A stretch of DNA of 64,000 nt, taken from NCBI GenBank assembly GCA_002426795.1, contig DINQ01000020.1, positions 319,017 through 383,016 of the forward strand. The letters run 5' to 3'. Positions 59,982 through 64,000 of the stretch are shown here, in pieces. Position 1 is the stretch's first letter; every line of letters begins with the position of its first letter. Both the position numbers and the translations under genes were made by a program. Source of the DNA: Bacteroidales bacterium UBA5536. Its GTDB lineage: Bacteria; Bacteroidota; Bacteroidia; Bacteroidales; F082. A model generated the notes under the pieces. It was not told where the DNA came from. It ran no database searches and saw only the letters and a program-made list of their open reading frames with translations.

Positions 59982-60731
59982 ATGAATATCCTCATCATAG
60001 AAGACGAAGCCCGCGCTGCCAACCATCTGGAACGACTGTTAAACAAGATTGCTCCAGAGATGGAAGTTGTAGCCCGACTCGAGTCGGTGCGCGATGCGAC
60101 CGGTTTTCTGATGGAGAACCCAACGCCCGGTCTCATCTTTTCTGATATCCAACTGGCTGACGGACTGAGTTTTGAAATCTACCAACAGGTGAAAGTGAGT
60201 TGCCCGATCATTTTTACCACTGCCTGGGATCATTATGCCATCGAAGCCTTTAACACCAATGGTATCGACTATCTGCTCAAGCCGATTGAGGAAGTGCGAC
60301 TACGCAAAGCCATTGAAAAAGCCAGGCAATTTACACCAGGACATTTGCTTGAAAAGATTCTTGCGCTTTCGGCTGTAAAGCCGATCCAAAACTACAAATC
60401 GCGCTTTCTGGTAAAGGTGGGCGAAAAGATCAAACCCATCCCCGTTGAGGAGATCATCGCTTTTTACAGTCTCGAAAAGGCAACTTATCTATATACGCAT
60501 AATAAACAAAGTTATGCTATTGATTTTGCACTTGATCAGCTGGAAGCACTTGTTAGTTCTGAACGTTACTTCCGTGTGAACCGAAAGTTCATGGTTAGCT
60601 TTGAAGCATGCAGCAACATCACAGCCTGGTCAAACAGCAGGCTACGCCTCCGGATTGATGGTCTGGAAGACCAGGAAATTGTTGTAGCCCGTGAACGGGT
60701 GCAGGATTTTAAACAATGGCTGGATAGTTGA
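59982..60731 (+). CDS. LytTR-family response regulator
   Basis: This 249-residue regulator has a receiver domain with phospho-acceptor D55 in FSDIQL, the acidic pocket EDE at residues 7-9, and the conserved Lys in YLLKPIEE. A LytTR DNA-binding domain fills the C-terminus (FLVKVGEKIKPIPVEEIIAF, YFRVNRKFMV). It is paired with the LytS-type kinase. Target genes are unknown; the receptor just upstream is an obvious candidate. Confidence 0.93.
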   Translation: MNILIIEDEARAANHLERLLNKIAPEMEVVARLESVRDATGFLMENPTPGLIFSDIQLADGLSFEIYQQVKVSCPIIFTTAWDHYAIEAFNTNGIDYLLKPIEEVRLRKAIEKARQFTPGHLLEKILALSAVKPIQNYKSRFLVKVGEKIKPIPVEEIIAFYSLEKATYLYTHNKQSYAIDFALDQLEALVSSERYFRVNRKFMVSFEACSNITAWSNSRLRLRIDGLEDQEIVVARERVQDFKQWLDS

Positions 60732-60962
60732 GTACTCGGGTTTAATACTCATCCGTCGTTAACATAAAGCGCAAGAAGGTTTTAGAAGACTTCTGCCGAA
60801 AGTTTTTGGCACAGACTTCAGGCTTCCATCTTCACTCACTCCGACTTCGAGAACCTCAGCCATTGTCTCCTAGCTCCTATCCCGAAAAGTAGAATATCAT
60901 TGGTTTTCTTCACTTTACGCGGATGCTCGAATGCGACAGCATTCGGCACCCATAAACTCTCA
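60732..60962. other. Convergent intergenic region with a repeat
   Basis: The region separates the plus-strand regulator from minus-strand ettA. It contains copy 2 of the 72-bp repeat and no gene. Confidence 0.6.
60880..60951 (+). repeat. 72-bp structured dispersed repeat, copy 2
   Basis: It aligns without gaps to copy 1 at 51583-51654. The hairpin is kept but one pair differs: A-T here (CGAATGC with GCATTCG) where copy 1 has C-G, a compensatory change. The loop is GACA. The first inverted repeat is less perfect than in copy 1. Confidence 0.8.
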
Positions 60963-62642
60963 CTAATCTGCCTTCAGTTTTTTGTACCTGATACGTGAAG
61001 GGCCCTTGTCGCCAAGCCTTTTGCGTTTGTTCTCCTCATATTCTGAATAGCCACCTTCGAAGAAATACACCTGTGAGTTGCCCTCAAAGGCCAGGATATG
61101 CGTGGCAACGCGGTCGAGGAACCAGCGATCGTGCGATATCACCACGGCGCAGCCGGCAAAGTTTTCGATACCTTCTTCGAGTGCGCGCAAGGTGTTCACG
61201 TCGATGTCGTTTGTCGGCTCATCAAGCAACAAGACGTTGGCTTCCTGTTTCAGGGTCATGGCCAGGTGCAGACGGTTTCGTTCACCGCCAGACAGCACGC
61301 CGGCTTTTTTACCCTGATCGTTTCCGCTGAAATTGAATCGGGCCACATAGGCGCGTGAATTCATGCTGCGGTTGCCCAGTTTGATTTCGTCGTGACCACC
61401 TGAGATTATTTCAAAAACAGTTTTTTCGGGGTCGATCTCAGCATGCGACTGGTCAACATAACCAATTTTTACCGTCTCACCCATCTCAAAGCTGCCCTTG
61501 TCAGGTTGCTCCATTTGCATGATCAACCTGAATAGCGTCGTCTTGCCGGCACCATTTGGGCCAATCACACCAACAATACCAGCAGGAGGGAGGCTGAAAT
61601 TGAGGTTTTCGAAGAGCAATTTGTCGCCAAATGCCTTGGTGACATCCTTGAACTCAATCACCTTATTACCTAGTCGCGGACCATTGGGGATGAAGAGTTC
61701 CAGGCGATCTTCCTTCTGTTTCACATCTTCGTTAAGCATTTTCTCGTACGACTGCAACCTGGCTTTCGATTTGGCATGACGGGCCTTGGGGGCCATACGC
61801 ACCCAATCCAGCTCACGTTCGAGTGTCTTGCGGCGCTTGCTTTCGGTTTTTTCCTCCATCTCGAGGCGTTTGGTCTTCTGTTCGAGCCAGGAGGAGTAAT
61901 TGCCTTTCCATGGAATGCCTTCGCCACGGTCGAGTTCGAGGATCCATCCGGCAGCGTGGTCGAGGAAATAACGGTCGTGCGTTACAGCAATTACTGTTCC
62001 TTTGTACTGTTGCAGGTGCTTCTCGAGCCATTCAACCGACTCAGCATCAAGGTGGTTGGTCGGTTCATCGAGCAGCAGGATATCCGGTTCGCTGAGCAGC
62101 AGGCGGCACAAGGCCACACGTCGGCGCTCACCTCCCGAGAGGTTCAATACCGGCGTATCGCCATCGGGGCAGCGCAGGGCATCCATGGCGCGTTCGAGGC
62201 GGCTGTCGAGTTCCCAGGCATTTTTGTGTTCAATCTGGTCGGTCAGGCGGCCCTGTTCTTCGATGAGTTTGTTCATCTCGTCGTCCGACATGGGTTCCAT
62301 GAAGCGCAGGTTGACTTCCTCGTAGGCCTTCAGCAGGTCGACCACATCCTGAACGCCTTCTTCGACAACCTGTTTTACGGTTTTGGTATCGTCAAGTTCG
62401 GGCTCCTGATCGAGCATGCCCACGCTATAACCGGGTGAAAAAACGACCTCACCATTATAGGATTTTTCCTTTCCGGCGATGATGCGCAATAAGGTCGACT
62501 TTCCGGAGCCGTTCAAGCCGATGATGCCAATTTTAGCACCATAGTAAAACGAAAGGTAAATGTCTTTCAAAATCTGTCGCGAAGGGGGAATAACCTTGCT
62601 AACCCCAACCATCGAGAAAATTATTTTTTTATCGTCTGCCAC
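60963..62642 (-). CDS. ettA: Energy-dependent translational throttle protein (ABC-F)
   Basis: This ABC-F ATPase of 559 residues binds the ribosomal E site and gates early elongation according to ATP level. It has two nucleotide-binding domains: Walker A GLNGSGKS, signature LSGGERRRVAL and the first Walker B in DILLLDEPTNHLD; then GPNGAGKT, LSGGERNRLHLA and NVLLLDEPTNDID. The arm and linker region with RHAKSKARLQSYEKML is typical of EttA. A -7-like TAATTTTG is at 62697-62690 on the minus strand. Confidence 0.95.
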   Translation of the reverse strand: MADDKKIIFSMVGVSKVIPPSRQILKDIYLSFYYGAKIGIIGLNGSGKSTLLRIIAGKEKSYNGEVVFSPGYSVGMLDQEPELDDTKTVKQVVEEGVQDVVDLLKAYEEVNLRFMEPMSDDEMNKLIEEQGRLTDQIEHKNAWELDSRLERAMDALRCPDGDTPVLNLSGGERRRVALCRLLLSEPDILLLDEPTNHLDAESVEWLEKHLQQYKGTVIAVTHDRYFLDHAAGWILELDRGEGIPWKGNYSSWLEQKTKRLEMEEKTESKRRKTLERELDWVRMAPKARHAKSKARLQSYEKMLNEDVKQKEDRLELFIPNGPRLGNKVIEFKDVTKAFGDKLLFENLNFSLPPAGIVGVIGPNGAGKTTLFRLIMQMEQPDKGSFEMGETVKIGYVDQSHAEIDPEKTVFEIISGGHDEIKLGNRSMNSRAYVARFNFSGNDQGKKAGVLSGGERNRLHLAMTLKQEANVLLLDEPTNDIDVNTLRALEEGIENFAGCAVVISHDRWFLDRVATHILAFEGNSQVYFFEGGYSEYEENKRKRLGDKGPSRIRYKKLKAD

Positions 62643-62689
62643 AGTGTAAATATTTGAATGAGATAATGTTATTTGATTTCTTTGAGCAG

Positions 62690-62697
62690 CAAAATTA
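62690..62697 (-). promoter_or_regulatory. Candidate -7 element of ettA
   Basis: TAATTTTG on the minus strand matches TAnnTTTG, 47 nt before the ettA start. No TTTG is seen at the usual distance. Confidence 0.4.
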
Positions 62698-62741
62698 CAA
62701 ATCTTTGCTTCAGTTAAAGTAATCCGGAAAATGTTTTGTGA

Positions 62742-63929
62742 TCAGTTTGCTTGTTCGGAAAAGAGTTTTGTCATGGCCGACTCCAATCCGGCAGTCGCTG
62801 CTTCCCAGTCATAATATTGATGCACCAGCGCGTTGCCGTTGGCTGCAAGCTTACTGGCCAAAGTCTGATTGGTCAACAGCTCAATAACTTGCTTTGCAAG
62901 TTTGTCAGCATCGTCGGCCACGAGGATGTCTTCGTTTTCTTTGGCCAGCAGGGCTTTTTTGGCCAGCGACGTGGTGATGCATGGCAATCCCATCGACATG
63001 GCTTCAAGCAATTTGTTTTGCAGGCCGGTGCCGATTCGCATGGGTGCGATAAATACCCTGGATGAAGCATAGGCATTACGGATGTCGTCCATCCAGCCGC
63101 TTACGATGATATTTTTTGAGGCCGCTGCGCGCACTTTGGCATCGGGAGTGGCTCCTGCGATGAGCAGACGCGTTTCCGGGCGAATCTTCCAAACACGCGG
63201 CATGATGTCGTTGGCCAGAAACTCTACTGCATTTACATTGGGAGGGTAAGCCATATTGCCCGTGAAGACCAGATCGTATTTTTTTTCGACATCCATTGGT
63301 TTAAAGAAATCCTGATCTACGCCATTGGGTACTATCAGAATCTCATGTCGTTTGGGATGGGGAATTAGCAGGCGATCAGGTTCACTGATTATGGTTTTGA
63401 TATCGAAATCGCTAAAAATAGCTGCTTCGTATCGCTGCAGCCGCAGATATTCAGCCATAAAGAAGGGCTTGGCGATCCATCCTGAAACCTGCATCCGCCG
63501 CTTCATGCCCATTGAGAAAACATCCTGGTAATCAATGGCTTTGGGCAGATCAATATGTCTGATGTATTCGGCCACGCGGATCAACTGTCCGTAAATGACG
63601 TCAGGTTGATGTTGTTGCAGTAGTTTTTCAATTTTTCCGGCGGCGGCACGTGAGTAGAAATATCCACTTTGCAAGGGCTTTCCGTTGAGCCATGCCTTCA
63701 CAAGATTAAGGAGAATGCCCATCCAGGATAGATCAACAAAAGTGACTGATACGCAATAAGGCTGTAAGGCTTTAAAGGCAGCTTGTTTATCGGCTTTACG
63801 GTAGGTGTTAAGGGCGCAAAGGATGATCTCATGCTTTTTCGATAGCTGCTTCACCTGGTTGAAAGCCCGGAGCTTGTCACCTTTTTCGAGTGGCCATGGT
63901 ATGCGCGATAACAAAACAAAAATTTTCAT
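62742..63929 (-). CDS. Glycosyltransferase, GT4-like
   Basis: This 395-residue protein has the GT-B fold of family 4 glycosyltransferases. The N-terminal half starts MKIFVLLSRIPWPLEKGDKLR. The C-terminal half has LVFTGNMAYPPNVNAVEFL, a strand-loop LLIAGATPD, and the nucleotide-sugar region FIAPMRIGTGLQNKLLEAMSMGLPCITT, which is typical. It probably adds a sugar to a lipid or polysaccharide. The donor and acceptor are unknown. The start at ATG 63929 follows the family pattern; the frame is open further to 63992, but TATCTTTG at 63962-63955 on the minus strand would be a promoter within that extension. Confidence 0.88.
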   Translation of the reverse strand: MKIFVLLSRIPWPLEKGDKLRAFNQVKQLSKKHEIILCALNTYRKADKQAAFKALQPYCVSVTFVDLSWMGILLNLVKAWLNGKPLQSGYFYSRAAAGKIEKLLQQHQPDVIYGQLIRVAEYIRHIDLPKAIDYQDVFSMGMKRRMQVSGWIAKPFFMAEYLRLQRYEAAIFSDFDIKTIISEPDRLLIPHPKRHEILIVPNGVDQDFFKPMDVEKKYDLVFTGNMAYPPNVNAVEFLANDIMPRVWKIRPETRLLIAGATPDAKVRAAASKNIIVSGWMDDIRNAYASSRVFIAPMRIGTGLQNKLLEAMSMGLPCITTSLAKKALLAKENEDILVADDADKLAKQVIELLTNQTLASKLAANGNALVHQYYDWEAATAGLESAMTKLFSEQAN

Positions 63930-63954
63930 CCTGACGATCTCTTGCAAGTAGGGG

Positions 63955-63962
63955 CAAAGATA
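63955..63962 (-). promoter_or_regulatory. Candidate -7 element of the glycosyltransferase gene
   Basis: TATCTTTG on the minus strand matches TAnnTTTG, 25 nt before ATG 63929. The -33 element is not evident. Confidence 0.4.
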
Positions 63963-64000
63963 GGGAGTTCGGCCGAAATGCCGGCATCCCAAATGTCGAA

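Noticed and set aside
1..64000. CRISPR arrays, rRNA, tRNA, insertion sequences, prophage genes
   Set aside because: No regularly spaced repeats, no transposase or integrase frames, and no cloverleaf or rRNA-like sequence were seen in the gaps.

Overview
The window comes from a member of the phylum Bacteroidota, probably an anaerobic or facultative relative of the Bacteroidales/Marinilabiliales. The evidence is a SusC/SusD pair, two further TonB-dependent receptors with N-terminal carboxypeptidase-regulatory-like domains, many small lipoproteins, a LytS/LytTR two-component pair, and several promoters of the Bacteroidota type (TTTG, about 19-21 nt, TAnnTTTG). Gene density is high, there are no phage or transposase genes, and I see no rRNA, tRNA or CRISPR. 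The species cannot be told from the sequence.

Positions 1-19115 are mainly an alpha-glucan locus. A plus-strand MFS maltose/maltodextrin-type transporter (1083-2441) converges on a six-gene minus-strand operon (12561 to 2490). That operon encodes a trehalose-synthase-like GH13, a fused beta-phosphoglucomutase/GH65 phosphorylase, two paralogous uridine-kinase-like P-loop kinases, a cytoplasmic GH13 amylase and a glycogen branching enzyme. Divergently, a three-gene plus-strand operon (12894-19058) encodes exported enzymes: a SusA-like neopullulanase, a GH31 alpha-glucosidase and a GH13 lipoprotein. The likely scheme is extracytoplasmic trimming of maltodextrins, MFS uptake, then cytoplasmic phosphorolysis, interconversion and glycogen storage. 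The tandem kinases have no obvious place in the textbook pathway and are the best candidate for something undescribed. The divergent promoter region carries two inverted near-identical 11-bp sites.

Positions 19114-26905 hold a TonB receptor / S9 oligopeptidase / CpeT-like lipoprotein operon, a CbpA-type DnaJ, and LiaF-like and PspC membrane proteins. Positions 27140-32680 hold icd and gltA of eukaryote-like type, a YjbQ protein, a small lipoprotein, a cyclic-nucleotide-binding sensor protein with an unrecognisable ATPase domain, and an ACP phosphodiesterase. Positions 32777-35082 hold iorAB behind a strong promoter overlapped by a perfect 14-bp palindrome. An M23 peptidase and a porin-like/PEGA-like envelope operon follow.

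Positions 38164-43042 hold a SusC/SusD operon without linked glycan enzymes. Then come two MIO-type ammonia-lyases (one a good histidine ammonia-lyase) with a thioredoxin between them, hisS, a WbuC cupin and an NhaD-type antiporter. Positions 51400-58800 are accessory: secreted proteins of unknown role, a tandem-CHRD lipoprotein, a mono-haem lipoprotein and a TonB receptor. A LytS/LytTR pair, ettA and a glycosyltransferase close the window. A 72-bp structured repeat occurs twice (51583 and 60880), with a compensatory base-pair change in its hairpin.
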